Assembly: GCA_014268975.2 (NCBI GenBank)
Contig: CP077096.1
Location: forward strand, 1,572,501-1,636,500
Direction: 5' to 3'
Length of the DNA: 64,000 bases
Source of the DNA: Pseudomonas wayambapalatensis
GTDB taxonomy: Bacteria; Pseudomonadota; Gammaproteobacteria; Pseudomonadales; Pseudomonadaceae
Translations under genes and position numbers: made by a program
Part shown: one piece after another, positions 17,606 to 27,598 of the stretch
How positions within the stretch are numbered: position 1 is the stretch's first letter
Layout of the letters: every line of letters begins with the position of its first letter
The notes under the pieces: generated by a model
What the model was told of the DNA's origin: nothing
What the model saw: the letters and a program-made list of their open reading frames with translations, nothing else
Databases searched by the model: none

Positions 17606-19114
17606 ATGAAGAAGTCAGTAGGCATCCTTTCCGGCCTGGCCGTCGCCATCGCCGTCGTCACCACTGCCGGCGCTTGGTACACCGGCAAACAGCTGCCGAC
17701 GGAGCTGGAGCAGTCCATCGCCCGCGGTAACGCGGAGTTGCAGAAGGCGCTGGTCGGTGCGGGTGGCACCATGACCATCGAGCTGGTCTCGCTGGACCAG
17801 CACCTGTTCACCAGCGATGCGCAGTACCGGCTCAAGGCCAGTGACCTGCGTATCGGCGAAGGTGCGCCGTTGAGCTTCGAGGTCGGTGTGACCGACCACA
17901 TCGAGCATGGCCCTTTCCCCTGGTCGCGAGTCAAGGCGTTCAAGCTGCTGCCGGTGATGGCGGTCAGCAACAGCCAGTTGCAGAAGGATGACAACACCGC
18001 ATCGTGGTTTGCCGCCGCAGGCGACAAGTCGCCAGTGGTCGGCCAGGTCAGCCTGGGTTATGGCGGTGGTGTCGAGAGCGACATCCGGCTGGCGCCGGTC
18101 AAGCTGGACGAAGGTGATGGCAATGTCCTCGACTTCGCCGGCATGCAACTGGTGCTCAAGGGGGATCGTGAAGGCAAGGCGGTGGAAATCCACGGCAATG
18201 CCGAGCGTCTGGACATGACCCTGGTTGGTGATGATCACCCGCCGGTCAAGTTGCAGTTCAATGGTTTCAAGATCGGCGGCGAGCTGGCCAGTACCGGGCA
18301 CGACATGATCTATGTCGGCCACCTGAACCTGCTGCTGGCCGATCTGCAAGCCACGCTCGGGCCGAAGCAGGACGTGCTGGTGCTCAAGGGGCTGGAGCAG
18401 AACAACCTGTACAGCGCCGAGGGCCAGGACAAGCTGGGCGGGCGCCTGGAGTACAAGGTGTCCGATATCACCTACGCCGGTCGCGCGGTAGGCAGCGGGC
18501 AAATGGTGCTGAGCATGAAGTCGGTGAACATGCCGGCCACCCAGGCACTGCTGGAGTGGTATCAGACCAAGGTGCCCGAGCTGCAGGAAGCTGCTGCCCG
18601 TGGCGAGGCGGTGCCGTCGCTGAACATGAGCCCCGAGGAGACCGCCAAGGTCCAGGGCGACCTGCAGAAATTGTTGGCCGACAAGCCGCAGCTGGCGCTG
18701 GAAGACCTGTCGTTCAAGACGGCGAATGGTCAGAGCCACTTCAACCTGTCGCTGGACCTCGCCAATCCGACGTCCTTCGACCTGCCGCCAGACCAGATCG
18801 CCAAGCAAATGGTGACCCGCCTGCAGGGCAAGCTGTCGCTGTCCAAGGCGATGGTCGGCGACCTCGCCACGCTGCAGGCGCTGCTTGACGGTCAGACCGA
18901 CGCCCAGGCCATCGCCCTGCAGTCGGGCCAGGCCGGGGAAATGCTCGGCATGATGGCGCTGCAGAGCGGCATGGCCACGGTCGAGGGTAACGACGTGGTG
19001 TCGAGCCTGCATTACGCCGATGGCATGGTGGACTTCAACGGCAAGAAGATGACTGTCGAGGAGTTTGCCGTGCTGATGAGCATGCACCTGGCGGCTTTGT
19101 CACCACAGGGCTGA
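17606..19114 (+). CDS. DUF945 family protein (YdgA-like)
   Basis: A 502-aa protein, the same length as E. coli YdgA. It opens with MKKSVGILSGLAVAIAVVTTAGAWYTGKQLP, a signal-anchor helix, followed by a large periplasmic beta-rich region typical of DUF945 (for example SFEVGVTDHIEHGPFPWSR, a conserved family stretch). It has no enzymatic motif and its function is unknown; a role in envelope organisation has been suggested for relatives. The ATG at 17606 is preferred. An in-frame extension back to 17489 lies before the signal anchor and is noncoding in character. Confidence 0.8.
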   Translation: MKKSVGILSGLAVAIAVVTTAGAWYTGKQLPTELEQSIARGNAELQKALVGAGGTMTIELVSLDQHLFTSDAQYRLKASDLRIGEGAPLSFEVGVTDHIEHGPFPWSRVKAFKLLPVMAVSNSQLQKDDNTASWFAAAGDKSPVVGQVSLGYGGGVESDIRLAPVKLDEGDGNVLDFAGMQLVLKGDREGKAVEIHGNAERLDMTLVGDDHPPVKLQFNGFKIGGELASTGHDMIYVGHLNLLLADLQATLGPKQDVLVLKGLEQNNLYSAEGQDKLGGRLEYKVSDITYAGRAVGSGQMVLSMKSVNMPATQALLEWYQTKVPELQEAAARGEAVPSLNMSPEETAKVQGDLQKLLADKPQLALEDLSFKTANGQSHFNLSLDLANPTSFDLPPDQIAKQMVTRLQGKLSLSKAMVGDLATLQALLDGQTDAQAIALQSGQAGEMLGMMALQSGMATVEGNDVVSSLHYADGMVDFNGKKMTVEEFAVLMSMHLAALSPQG

Positions 19115-19130
19115 CGATTGCCTTGAGTTC

Positions 19131-19192
19131 TGCGCGGGTAAACCCGTTCCTGCAGTGGTGGTGTACCTCTGGGGGGCGGGTTTATCCGCGAA
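19131..19192. repeat. Imperfect REP-like hairpin after DUF945 gene
   Basis: Arms GCGCGGGTAAACCCG and GGGCGGGTTTATCCGCG can pair with small mismatches. It is a degenerate relative of the REP elements elsewhere in the window and may serve as the 3' structure of the DUF945 transcript. Confidence 0.5.
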
Positions 19193-19376
19193 TGCCTTAT
19201 CCTGGCAAAAACACCTTTTGCATTCCCCCGATTGCCTGTAGCCTTCGCCGTCCGATAATAATCCGCGCCCGCAGAGGGGTCGCGATGGCCCGCCACTGCC
19301 GGCCATCCGGCACCGTTAGCCGATCTGCCAGGGCCGGGTGGTACACTCGACTGACGCGCACGCAGGTCCAGCGATC

Positions 19377-20435
19377 ATGACCCAGATTTCCGAACGTCTC
19401 CTGGTTCAAGCCCACCTTGACGCCAAGCAGCCCCATCCGCTGACGCCCGCGCAGGAGGCCGATTACCGTGCGGCCATCGCTGCCGAGCTCAAGGCGCAGA
19501 ATGCGGTTCTGGTTGCCCACTTCTACTGCGATCCGGTGATCCAGGCCCTGGCCGAGGAAACCGGTGGTTGCGTTTCCGACTCGCTCGAAATGGCCCGCTT
19601 CGGCAAGAACCATCCGGCTGAGACCGTGGTGGTCGCCGGTGTGCGTTTCATGGGTGAGACCGCGAAGATCCTCACCCCGGAAAAGCGCATTTTGATGCCG
19701 ACCCTGGAAGCCACCTGCTCCCTCGACCTGGGCTGCCCGGTGGAGGAGTTCTCGGCGTTCTGCGATCAGCACCCGGAACGTACCGTGGTGGTTTATGCCA
19801 ACACCTCGGCAGCGGTAAAGGCGCGTGCCGACTGGGTGGTGACCTCCAGTTGCGCGTTGGAGATCGTCGAGACCCTGATGGATAACGGCGAGACCATCAT
19901 CTGGGGCCCGGACCAGCATCTGGGCCGTTACATCCAGAAGAAAACCGGCGCCGACATGTTGCTGTGGGACGGTGCCTGCATCGTTCACGAAGAGTTCAAG
20001 TCGCGCCAGTTGGCCGACATGAAGGCGCTTTATCCGGATGCAGCGATCCTGGTGCACCCGGAGTCGCCGGAGTCGGTGATCGAACTGGCCGATGCGGTGG
20101 GGTCTACCAGCCAGCTGATCAAGGCTGCGCAGACGCTGCCCAACAAGACCTTCATCGTCGCCACCGACCGCGGCATCTTCTACAAGATGCAGCAGCTGTG
20201 TCCGGACAAGGTATTCGTCGAAGCGCCGACCGCCGGCAATGGCGCCGCCTGCCGCAGTTGTGCGCACTGCCCGTGGATGGCGATGAACACGCTGGAGCGC
20301 ACGCTGGATTGCCTGCGCAAGGGCAGCAATGAGATTTTCGTCGAGCCTGCGCTGATTCCGCGTGCGATCAAGCCGCTGAACCGGATGCTGGACTTTACCC
20401 AGGCGGCGCGTCTCAAACTCTCCGGTAACGCCTGA
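19377..20435 (+). CDS. nadA: Quinolinate synthase
   Basis: A 352-aa cytoplasmic enzyme of de novo NAD synthesis. It condenses iminoaspartate (from NadB) with dihydroxyacetone phosphate to quinolinate, using an oxygen-sensitive [4Fe-4S] cluster. Family motifs are [19 protein letters not shown] and [13 protein letters not shown]. The distal [13 protein letters not shown] segment supplies another cluster cysteine. Length equals that of other pseudomonad NadA. The start at 19377 gives [14 protein letters not shown]; an upstream ATG at 19338 adds 13 residues with no likeness. It stands alone here, convergent with the metalloprotease gene. Confidence 0.95.
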   Translation: MTQISERLLVQAHLDAKQPHPLTPAQEADYRAAIAAELKAQNAVLVAHFYCDPVIQALAEETGGCVSDSLEMARFGKNHPAETVVVAGVRFMGETAKILTPEKRILMPTLEATCSLDLGCPVEEFSAFCDQHPERTVVVYANTSAAVKARADWVVTSSCALEIVETLMDNGETIIWGPDQHLGRYIQKKTGADMLLWDGACIVHEEFKSRQLADMKALYPDAAILVHPESPESVIELADAVGSTSQLIKAAQTLPNKTFIVATDRGIFYKMQQLCPDKVFVEAPTAGNGAACRSCAHCPWMAMNTLERTLDCLRKGSNEIFVEPALIPRAIKPLNRMLDFTQAARLKLSGNA

Positions 20436-20478
20436 CGCCAGACCGCCGCTCCCTCAGTGAGTGATGTCCTCGCTCGCT

Positions 20479-20500
20479 GTGGGAGCGGGCTCGTCCCGCG
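20479..20500. repeat. Single REP element
   Basis: TGTGGGAGCGGGCTCGTCCCGCG matches the REP core of the P. putida group and lies between the convergent nadA and metalloprotease genes. Confidence 0.7.
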
Positions 20501-20529
20501 ATTGGGGCGCGCAGCGGCCCCTGTCCATA

Positions 20530-21963
20530 TCAGCGCATCATGTCCTTGACCATCCGCTGCTGCTCCATGATCTCCCGCTGGCGCTGGTCGATCTGCGAAG
20601 CCAGTGGGAAGTTGCTTCCTGCCCGGCGCTTGGCGTAGTCCAACTGCTGGATTGCCTGATCGAAATCGCCCACCAGCGTGAAGTACTCCGCCCGTGCCCG
20701 GTGCAGGCCAATCGTGTTGCCTGACAGCCCGCGCACCTCGGCTACGTCGTACCAGACATCCGGGTCGTCCGGCCGGTTCTTGACCAGGTCGTCCAGCACC
20801 TTTTCTGCTTCGGCTGGCTTGCTCTGCTTGACCAGCAGGTCGGCGCTCACCTGCTTGAGCGGGTAGTTACCCGGATACAGCCCTTGCATGCGGGTGACGC
20901 GCTGCTGGGCATCGGCCAGGCGGTTGTTGGTGATGTCCAGGTCGATCTGCGCCAGGTTGTAGGTGATGTCGTTGGGCGCCTTGGCCAGCAGCGGCTTGAG
21001 GTTTTCCCGTGCCTCGTTCAGCTGGCCACCCTTGATCTGCGCCAGGGCCAGACCGTAGCGGGCAGCGTCGAGGTTGGGGTTTTCGTCAAGCTGGGCACGG
21101 AAGCGCTTGGCCGCGAGGCCCGGCGTGCCTTCGTAGGTGAGGGCGACGCGGGCGCGGATCAGTTGGTAGCGCAGGCTGTCTTCGAGGCCGCCCTTGGGCG
21201 CCTGTTCTGCGCGGTTGCGGGTGTCGGCGATACGCGATTCGGTGACTGGGTGGGTCAGGAGGAATTCCGGCGGCTTGGCGTCATAGCGGTACTGGCGGGC
21301 CAGGCGCTCGAACATGCTCGGCATGTTGCGTGGGTCGTAGCCGGCCTTTTCCAGGTTGAGGATGCCGATGCGGTCGGCTTCCTGCTCGTTCTGCCGCGAG
21401 AAGCGCCGCTGCTCCTGCAGGGCAGCGGCCTGGGTGCCGGCGATCACGCCGATCCCGGCGTCGCCGCCGCCACCGGCAGCCAGCACGATACCGGCCAGCA
21501 GCGCCGCCATCATGGGCAGTTGCATACGCTGCTGGGCCTCGACGCCGCGGGCGAAGTGGCGTTGCGACAAGTGCGCCAGTTCGTGGGCCAGCACCGAGGC
21601 GTACTCGCCTTCGGTCTGGGCGTTGAGGAACAGGCCGCCGTTGACCCCGACGATGCCGCCGGGCGCGGCGAAGGCGTTGAGCTCGCGGCTGTCGATCAGG
21701 ATGAATTCCAGGCGCCGGTCCTGCAGCTGGCTGGTCTCGGCCAGCCGGTACACGCTGGTTTCGACGTAGTCCTTGAGCTGTGGGTCGTTGAGCTGGTTGA
21801 CCTGTCCGCGCAGCAGGCTCAGCCAGGCGCGGCCCAGGTCGTGCTCCTGTTTCGGCGAAACGATCGCAGAGCTGGCATCACCCAGCGACGGCAGGTCGTC
21901 GGCATGGCCAGGAAGGGCCATCAGGCAGGCCAGCGTCAGCAGGGTAGGGCGCAGTAGATTCAT
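20530..21963 (-). CDS. bepA: Periplasmic M48 metalloprotease with TPR domain (BepA-like)
   Basis: A 477-aa exported protein. The signal peptide covers about 1-21 (MNLLRPTLLTLACLMALPGHA). The zinc motif HELAH has H127, E128 and H131, with a distal glutamate in NEQEADRIG. The C-terminal half (from about 290) is a set of TPR-like helices. E. coli BepA (487 aa) degrades or helps assemble outer-membrane proteins, especially LptD, at the BAM complex. Length and order of domains agree. It is divergent from tusA. Confidence 0.88.
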   Translation of the reverse strand: MNLLRPTLLTLACLMALPGHADDLPSLGDASSAIVSPKQEHDLGRAWLSLLRGQVNQLNDPQLKDYVETSVYRLAETSQLQDRRLEFILIDSRELNAFAAPGGIVGVNGGLFLNAQTEGEYASVLAHELAHLSQRHFARGVEAQQRMQLPMMAALLAGIVLAAGGGGDAGIGVIAGTQAAALQEQRRFSRQNEQEADRIGILNLEKAGYDPRNMPSMFERLARQYRYDAKPPEFLLTHPVTESRIADTRNRAEQAPKGGLEDSLRYQLIRARVALTYEGTPGLAAKRFRAQLDENPNLDAARYGLALAQIKGGQLNEARENLKPLLAKAPNDITYNLAQIDLDITNNRLADAQQRVTRMQGLYPGNYPLKQVSADLLVKQSKPAEAEKVLDDLVKNRPDDPDVWYDVAEVRGLSGNTIGLHRARAEYFTLVGDFDQAIQQLDYAKRRAGSNFPLASQIDQRQREIMEQQRMVKDMMR

Positions 21964-22082
21964 GCACGAAGCTCGCGTCGATCAAAACCCTTACTGTAGC
22001 CCGCTCGCACCTTGCCGACCAGTGGCGGTATCCTACGGACATCGTCTGCAACACCTTATTGCGCCCGCCATGGAGACTCCTG

Positions 22083-22322
22083 ATGATCGACACCCCGACC
22101 TGCGACGCTGAGCTCGACGCCAGCGGGCTGAACTGCCCATTACCGCTGCTCAAGGCGAAAATGGAGCTCAATCGCCTGGCCAGCGGCGCGGTCCTCAAAG
22201 TAGTGGCCACCGATGCCGGCTCGCAGCGTGACTTTCGCACGTTTGCCCAGCTTGCCGGTCATACGCTGCTTCGTGAAACGGCCGAGTCAGGGACCTACAC
22301 CTACTGGCTACGCAAGGCCTGA
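22083..22322 (+). CDS. tusA: TusA/SirA-family sulphur carrier
   Basis: A 79-aa protein with the family signature LDASGLNCPLPLLKAK; C18 is the sulphur-carrying cysteine and is followed by PLP. TusA passes persulphide sulphur to TusD/MnmA for tRNA thiolation or to molybdenum-cofactor enzymes. The ATG at 22083 has GGAG upstream. An upstream in-frame ATG at 22059 adds eight residues over that ribosome site and is not used. A short gap precedes the PerM-like transporter. It could equally be an unnamed TusA paralogue. Confidence 0.85.
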   Translation: MIDTPTCDAELDASGLNCPLPLLKAKMELNRLASGAVLKVVATDAGSQRDFRTFAQLAGHTLLRETAESGTYTYWLRKA

Positions 22323-22345
22323 GTCTTCTTTCCCAAGGATCGTCA

Positions 22346-23416
22346 ATGTTCAAAGTGCTTCGCGACTGGATGCAGCGCTACTTTTCCGATGAGGAAGCGG
22401 TGGTGCTGGCGGTCCTACTGTTCCTGGCCTTCACCGTGGTGCTCACGCTCGGCGGCATGCTCGCGCCGGTGCTGGCGGGCATGGTCCTGGCGTTTCTCAT
22501 GCAGGGGCTGGTCAACGCCCTGGAGCGCTTCAAGGTGCCGACGCGCATGGCGGTGTGGCTGGTGTTCGCCCTGTTCATGGGGGCGCTGGGCGTGTTCCTG
22601 GTAGTGCTGGTGCCGTTGCTGTGGCACCAGTTGATCACCCTGTTCAACGAGTTGCCGGGCATGCTCGGCAAATGGCAATCGCTGTTGTTGCTGCTGCCGG
22701 AGCGCTATCCGCACCTGGTCTCCGACGAGCAGGTGCTGCGCGCCATCGAGTCGGTGCGTGGCGAGATCGGCAAGTTCGGCCAGTGGGCGCTGACGTTCTC
22801 GCTCTCCAGCCTGCCGCTGCTGGTCAACGCGATGATCTACCTGGTGCTGGTGCCGATCCTGGTGTTCTTCTTCCTCAAGGACCGCGAGATGATCGCCCGT
22901 TGGGTCAGCGGCTACCTGCCGCGTGAACGCAGGTTGCTGACCCGCGTGGGCGACGAGATGAATCGGCAGATCGCCAACTACATCCGCGGCAAGGGCATCG
23001 AGATCCTGATCTGCGGCATCGCCACCTATATCGCTTTCATCAGCCTGGGGCTCAACTACGCGGCCTTGCTGGCGCTGCTGGTGGGGCTGTCGGTGGTGGT
23101 GCCCTACGTGGGGGCGGTGGTGGTGACCGTGCCGGTGACCCTGATCGCGCTGTTCCAGTGGGGCTGGGGTGATCAGTTCTTCTACCTGATGGCGGTGTAC
23201 GCGATCATCCAGGCGTTGGATGGCAACGTGCTGGTACCGCTGCTGTTCTCCGAAGCGGTGAGCCTGCACCCGGTGGCAATCATCTGCGCGGTGCTGCTGT
23301 TCGGTGGGCTGTGGGGGTTCTGGGGGATCTTCTTCGCCATTCCCCTGGCGACGCTGTTCAAGGCGGTACTCGACGCTTGGCCGCGGCAGGAGCCGACGGT
23401 GGCGCCACTACTGTAG
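22346..23416 (+). CDS. perM: AI-2E family transporter (PerM-like membrane protein)
   Basis: A 356-aa integral membrane protein with about eight helices. The family core at the C-terminal side (LVGLSVVVPYVGAVVVTVPVTLIAL and LDGNVLVPLLFSEAVSLHPVAIICAVLLFGGLWGFWGIFFAIPLATLFKAV) is well conserved. Members include TqsA-like exporters, Na+/H+ antiporters and PerM; actual substrates are mostly unknown. It follows tusA by 23 bp and is likely co-transcribed. A perfect REP hairpin ends the unit. Confidence 0.85.
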   Translation: MFKVLRDWMQRYFSDEEAVVLAVLLFLAFTVVLTLGGMLAPVLAGMVLAFLMQGLVNALERFKVPTRMAVWLVFALFMGALGVFLVVLVPLLWHQLITLFNELPGMLGKWQSLLLLLPERYPHLVSDEQVLRAIESVRGEIGKFGQWALTFSLSSLPLLVNAMIYLVLVPILVFFFLKDREMIARWVSGYLPRERRLLTRVGDEMNRQIANYIRGKGIEILICGIATYIAFISLGLNYAALLALLVGLSVVVPYVGAVVVTVPVTLIALFQWGWGDQFFYLMAVYAIIQALDGNVLVPLLFSEAVSLHPVAIICAVLLFGGLWGFWGIFFAIPLATLFKAVLDAWPRQEPTVAPLL

Positions 23417-23429
23417 GACTGTGGTGTTC

Positions 23430-23483
23430 TTTTCGCGGGCAAGCCCGCTCCTACAGGTGTAGGAGCGGGCTTGCCCGCGAAAA
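23430..23483. repeat. Perfect REP double palindrome (26-bp arms)
   Basis: Arms at 23430-23455 and 23458-23483 are exact reverse complements around a 2-base centre; each holds the REP core TCGCGGGCAAGCCCGCTCC. It separates the convergent perM-like and bcp genes and can form a cruciform or a long RNA hairpin that ends both transcripts. Confidence 0.9.
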
Positions 23484-23497
23484 AATTCAAGGTGATA

Positions 23498-23971
23498 TCA
23501 GGCCTTGTTCAGGGCCTGCGCTGCCGCCAGCACCGCATCCACATGCCCGGGCACCTTCACCCCGCGCCATTCCTGGCGCAGCACACCGTCCTTGTCGATC
23601 AGGAAGGTGCTGCGGTCCACGCCCAGGTATTCCTTGCCATACAGCTTCTTCAGCTTGATCACGTCGAACAGCTGGCACAGCGCCTCGTCCTTGTCGCTGA
23701 TCAGCTCGAAGGTGAAGCCTTGCTTGGCCTTGAAGTTCTCGTGGGACTTGAGGCCATCACGCGAGACGCCCAGCACCACGGTGTTGGCAGCCTTGAAAGC
23801 TTCGTGCTGGTCACGGAAACCCTGGCCCTGGGTGGTGCAGCCCGGCGTGCTGTCCTTGGGGTAGAAGTACAACACCACCTGCTGGCCCTTGAGCGCGGAC
23901 AGGCTGATGGTCTGGCCACTGGTGGCCTGGGCCTGGAAGTCGGCAACGGGTTGGTCGATGGCAACGGCCAT
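23498..23971 (-). CDS. bcp: Thioredoxin-dependent peroxiredoxin (Bcp/PrxQ)
   Basis: A 157-aa peroxiredoxin reducing H2O2 and organic peroxides with thioredoxin. The peroxidatic cysteine is C45 in YFYPKDSTPGCTTQGQGFRD. The position five residues later, often a resolving Cys in PrxQ, is Gln here, so it is probably the one-cysteine or atypical subtype. It lies 9 bp downstream of gcvR on the same strand, the usual pseudomonad arrangement gcvR-bcp. Confidence 0.92.
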   Translation of the reverse strand: MAVAIDQPVADFQAQATSGQTISLSALKGQQVVLYFYPKDSTPGCTTQGQGFRDQHEAFKAANTVVLGVSRDGLKSHENFKAKQGFTFELISDKDEALCQLFDVIKLKKLYGKEYLGVDRSTFLIDKDGVLRQEWRGVKVPGHVDAVLAAAQALNKA

Positions 23972-23980
23972 GGGAGCTCC

Positions 23981-24538
23981 TTAGACAGGGTTCTGTGGAC
24001 GCCAGGGTTCGATCAGCGCGTCCAGGTTCAGGGCGTCGGCGAAATCCAGGAACTGGTCGCGCAGCCAGCTGATCTGGGTGCCGGCCGGCAGGATCACGGT
24101 GAACTGTGCGTTGAGCATGCTGCTGCCAGTCTGCGGGGCGAGGTAGGTGTCGCAGGTCATCCCGTCGAGCTCGACGCGGTGGTCGAGGAAGAATTGGCAC
24201 AGCTCGTTGATGATGTCCGGGCGATAGGCGGCGCTGACGTAGGCCACGTAGGGCAGTGCCTGCGGGCGCACCTCCTGCTCAGCGCTGCGCACCACGTCGA
24301 GGGTAAGCCCGTGCTTCTTGCCAAGGCCGGGCAGGGTGGTCTCAAGACGGGCCAGGGCATCCCAGCTGCCACCGACCTGCAATACCAGGGCGCTGGTTTC
24401 GCCGTGGCGCGACAGGCGCGAGGTGACGACCGCACAGCGGTTTTCGAAAGCGGCGCGGCTGAGGACGTTGGCAAGCTCCATGGGATTGGGGCCCAGGGCA
24501 CTGATGACGAGGAATTGTTCGCGGGGGGCGGTGGACAT
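23981..24538 (-). CDS. gcvR: Glycine cleavage system regulatory protein GcvR (ACT domains)
   Basis: A 185-aa protein of two ACT domains ([30 protein letters not shown] and [28 protein letters not shown]). In E. coli GcvR binds GcvA to repress the glycine cleavage genes when glycine is low. It is divergent from dapA and upstream of bcp, as in other pseudomonads. ACT identity is clear; the precise regulatory role is inferred from the family. Confidence 0.85.
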   Translation of the reverse strand: MSTAPREQFLVISALGPNPMELANVLSRAAFENRCAVVTSRLSRHGETSALVLQVGGSWDALARLETTLPGLGKKHGLTLDVVRSAEQEVRPQALPYVAYVSAAYRPDIINELCQFFLDHRVELDGMTCDTYLAPQTGSSMLNAQFTVILPAGTQISWLRDQFLDFADALNLDALIEPWRPQNPV

Positions 24539-24798
24539 GCAGCATTCCTAAAGCGATGAGCGGTCGGCGAAGGACGAGAGCAAGCCTCACTGTCGCCCTT
24601 ATTCGCAGCCCTGTGGGGCATGACGAAGTACTGGCGTGGAGCACTGTCGACGGCCCGGCGGGCCGCACTGCGCCGATCAAAGAATCAAGGGTAGCGAAAA
24701 GCGACGCCGAGGGGAATGCTCCGCCCGCCAGCTTCGCTTGTGCAAGGTCGATGGCGCCAGTACCATTACCGCTCTCTTTTTCCGGCAGGAGCAGTTTC

Positions 24799-25677
24799 AT
24801 GATCGCGGGCAGTATGGTGGCATTGGTCACACCCATGGATGCACAAGGGCGTCTGGATTGGGACAGCCTCGATAAACTTGTAGACTTCCACCTGGAAAAA
24901 GGCACCCACGCGATCGTTGCTGTCGGCACCACCGGTGAATCCGCCACCCTGACCGTCGAAGAACACATCCAGGTCATCAAGCGTGTGGTCAAGCGCGTAG
25001 CTGGCCGCATCCCGGTCATCGCCGGCACTGGCGCCAACTCCACCGCCGAAGCCGTGCACCTGACCCAGAACGCCAAGAACGCCGGTGCCGACGCCTGCCT
25101 GCTGGTGGTGCCGTACTACAACAAGCCGACCCAGGAAGGCCTGTACCAGCACTTCAAGCACATCGCCGAAGCCGTCGACATCCCGCAGATCCTCTACAAC
25201 GTGCCCGGCCGCACCTCCTGCGACATGCAGGCCGAGACCGTTATCCGCCTGTCCACCGTGCCGAACATCATCGGCATCAAGGAAGCCACCGGCGACCTGG
25301 CCCGCGCCAAGGCGATCATCGACGGCGTGAGCAAGGACTTCATCGTCATGTCCGGCGATGACCCGACCGCCGTCGAGCTGATCCTGCTGGGCGGCAAGGG
25401 CAACATCTCCGTCACCGCCAACGTCGCCCCGCGCGAAATGGCCGATCTGTGCGAGGCCGCCCTTGAGGGCAATGCCGAGAAGGCCCGCGCGATCAACGAA
25501 CAACTCATGCCGCTGCACAAAGACCTGTTCTGCGAAGCCAACCCGATCCCTGTGAAGTGGGCGCTGGTGGAAATGGGCCTGATGCACAAGGGCATTCGCC
25601 TGCCGCTGACCTGGCTGAGCGAAGGCTGTCACGAAAAAGTCCGTACTGCCTTGCGCCAGTCCGGCGTACTGGTTTAA
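24799..25677 (+). CDS. dapA: 4-hydroxy-tetrahydrodipicolinate synthase
   Basis: A 292-aa enzyme of lysine and meso-diaminopimelate synthesis. It condenses aspartate semialdehyde with pyruvate through a Schiff base on K161 ([10 protein letters not shown]). The proton-relay residues are T44 (VGTTGESAT) and Y133 ([11 protein letters not shown]). The ATG at 24799 follows GGAG and gives the standard length. A longer frame from 24556 starts inside the gcvR promoter and is not used. It is 17 bp upstream of bamC; the dapA-bamC pair is conserved in gamma-proteobacteria. Confidence 0.97.
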   Translation: MIAGSMVALVTPMDAQGRLDWDSLDKLVDFHLEKGTHAIVAVGTTGESATLTVEEHIQVIKRVVKRVAGRIPVIAGTGANSTAEAVHLTQNAKNAGADACLLVVPYYNKPTQEGLYQHFKHIAEAVDIPQILYNVPGRTSCDMQAETVIRLSTVPNIIGIKEATGDLARAKAIIDGVSKDFIVMSGDDPTAVELILLGGKGNISVTANVAPREMADLCEAALEGNAEKARAINEQLMPLHKDLFCEANPIPVKWALVEMGLMHKGIRLPLTWLSEGCHEKVRTALRQSGVLV

Positions 25678-25694
25678 TCGAGGAAGTACACCGC

Positions 25695-26810
25695 ATGAAG
25701 CGACTGGCTGGTCTTTCCGCGCTCGCCCTGATCATCTCCAGCACCAGCGGGTGCGGCTGGCTGTGGGGCGAGGATGGCTATTTCCGCGACCGTGGCAGCG
25801 ATTACCTGCAGGCGCACCCGACTGCGCCGATGCAACTGCCGCCGGACGCCGCCAACGTCAAGCGCCTGGATCCGCTGCTGCCGATCCCGCGCAACGTGGC
25901 CGACGACAACGCCACTGGCGAGTTCGAAGTTCCGCGTCCGCAGCCGCTGTCGGCCAGCGCCGACGTCAGCGATTTCACCCTGCAGCGCAGCGGTGCCAAC
26001 CGTTGGGTGCTGGCCCAGCGCTCGCCGGCCGAAGTCTGGCCGGTCGCGCGCCAGTACTTTGAAGACAATGGTTTCCGCATTGCCGAAGAGCGTCCGCAGA
26101 CGGGTGAGTTCAACACCACCTGGCAGCGCTTCGATGAGCTGTCTGCCTCGCTCGGCCAGCGCCTGGCCAGCACCTCCAGCAGCCCGGACAGCGAAGTGCG
26201 CGTCCGTGTGCGCATGGAGCCCGGCGTGCAGCGCAATACCTCCGAGGTGTACGTGGTCAGCGTCGAGCGTCCGGCCGGCAGCACCGCCGAGCCTGGCTTC
26301 CCGAGCACGTCGAGCAACACCGGCGTCGATGCGCTGCTGGTCGACGAACTGCTGGCCAGCATGAACCGCAGCGCCGAGAAGGGCGGTTCGGTGTCGCTGC
26401 TGGCGGCGCGCGATTTCGATGCCCCAAGCCAGGTCAGCCTGAGCGAGGACGGCAGCGGCAACCCGGTGCTGTTCCTGGGCTCGGACCTGGACCGCGCCTG
26501 GTCTGGCGTAGGCCGCGCCCTGGAGCAGGGCGAATGGCGTGTCGAGGATATCAACCGCAGCCTGGGCCTGTACTACATCAACCTGTCCGAGAAACCCGAG
26601 GACAAGCAGAACGAGCCGGGCTTCTTCAGCCGCCTGTTCGGCAGCGCGCCGAGCAAGGAAGAGCGTGAAGCACGCGCCGAGCGCTACCAGGTGCGCCTGA
26701 GCAAGGTGGGCGAGTCGGTCCAGGTCACCGTCGAGAAGAACATCAACACCGTGGCCCCGGCCGATGTGGCCCGCCGCGTGCTGAGCGCGATCCAGGACCG
26801 TCTGGGCTAA
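25695..26810 (+). CDS. bamC: Outer membrane assembly lipoprotein BamC (NlpB)
   Basis: A 371-aa lipoprotein of the BAM complex that inserts beta-barrel proteins. The signal peptide ends at the lipobox with C20 (LIISSTSGCGWLWGEDGYFRDRG). Next comes a proline-rich unstructured lasso (about 25-95) that binds BamD in E. coli. Two helix-grip domains follow, the first at about 97-225, the second near the C-terminus (KVGESVQVTVEKNINTVAPADVARRVL). It is directly between dapA and the MBL-fold gene, whose start codon touches this stop. Confidence 0.92.
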   Translation: MKRLAGLSALALIISSTSGCGWLWGEDGYFRDRGSDYLQAHPTAPMQLPPDAANVKRLDPLLPIPRNVADDNATGEFEVPRPQPLSASADVSDFTLQRSGANRWVLAQRSPAEVWPVARQYFEDNGFRIAEERPQTGEFNTTWQRFDELSASLGQRLASTSSSPDSEVRVRVRMEPGVQRNTSEVYVVSVERPAGSTAEPGFPSTSSNTGVDALLVDELLASMNRSAEKGGSVSLLAARDFDAPSQVSLSEDGSGNPVLFLGSDLDRAWSGVGRALEQGEWRVEDINRSLGLYYINLSEKPEDKQNEPGFFSRLFGSAPSKEEREARAERYQVRLSKVGESVQVTVEKNINTVAPADVARRVLSAIQDRLG

Positions 26811-27569
26811 GTGCGCTTCGCGGTACTGGGAAGCGGTAGCCAGGGAAATGGCACGCTGATCGCCAGTGACGATACCTTCGTCCTGGTCGATTGCGGCTTC
26901 TCCCTGCGCGAGACCGAGCGGCGCCTGGCGCTGCTCGGGGTATCGGCAGCACAACTGAGCGCCGTGCTGGTGACCCACGAACATGCCGACCACGTGCATG
27001 GCGTCGGGTTGCTGTCGCGGCGCTACAATGTACCGGTCTACCTCAGCCAAGGGACTTTGCGCGGTATGCGCAAGCCGGTGGAGGTCGCCGGTTTTCTCGG
27101 TTGTGGCGACGTACTGGACATTGGCAGCCTGCAGGTCAGTGCCGCGCGAGTCGAGCACGATGCGCTCGAACCCCTGCAATACGTGATCAGTGACGGGCGC
27201 CGGCGTTTCGGTATGCTCACCGACCTGGGCAGCTACGATACGTACCTGCTGGAGCGTTACCAGGGCCTCGACGCGTTGCTGATCGAGGCCAATCACTGCC
27301 GTGACCTGCTGGCGCGCGGGCACTACCCGTACTTTCTCAAGCAGCGGGTTGGCGGCAGCCAAGGACATCTGAACAACCACCAGGCTGCCAACCTGGTGGC
27401 CGAGCTGGGCTGGAAGCACCTGCAACACCTGGTGCTGGCCCACCTCAGCAGCAAGAACAACCTGCCACAACTGGCCCGTCAGTGCTTCGTCGACACCCTG
27501 GGGTGCGATCCGGACTGGCTCCAGGTGGCGAATCAGGAACACGGGCTCGACTGGCGCGAAATCGCCTAG
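26811..27569 (+). CDS. MBL-fold metallo-hydrolase (YycJ/WalJ-like)
   Basis: A 252-aa metallo-beta-lactamase-fold protein starting at GTG immediately after the bamC TAA. Metal-binding motif [11 protein letters not shown] (about 57-67) and further ligands ([28 protein letters not shown]) are in order. Related proteins (YycJ/WalJ) are predicted DNA or RNA 5'-exonucleases. Zero-gap translation coupling to bamC suggests a fixed dapA-bamC-mbl operon. Specific substrate is unknown. Confidence 0.85.
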   Translation: MRFAVLGSGSQGNGTLIASDDTFVLVDCGFSLRETERRLALLGVSAAQLSAVLVTHEHADHVHGVGLLSRRYNVPVYLSQGTLRGMRKPVEVAGFLGCGDVLDIGSLQVSAARVEHDALEPLQYVISDGRRRFGMLTDLGSYDTYLLERYQGLDALLIEANHCRDLLARGHYPYFLKQRVGGSQGHLNNHQAANLVAELGWKHLQHLVLAHLSSKNNLPQLARQCFVDTLGCDPDWLQVANQEHGLDWREIA

Positions 27570-27598
27570 CCCAACCACTCAAGCAAGCGGAGCCCATC

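Noticed and set aside
17615..19087. 490-codon open frame antisense to the DUF945 gene
   Set aside because: Composition is His/Leu/Gln-rich with no family likeness; the plus-strand protein has the expected family length and signal anchor.
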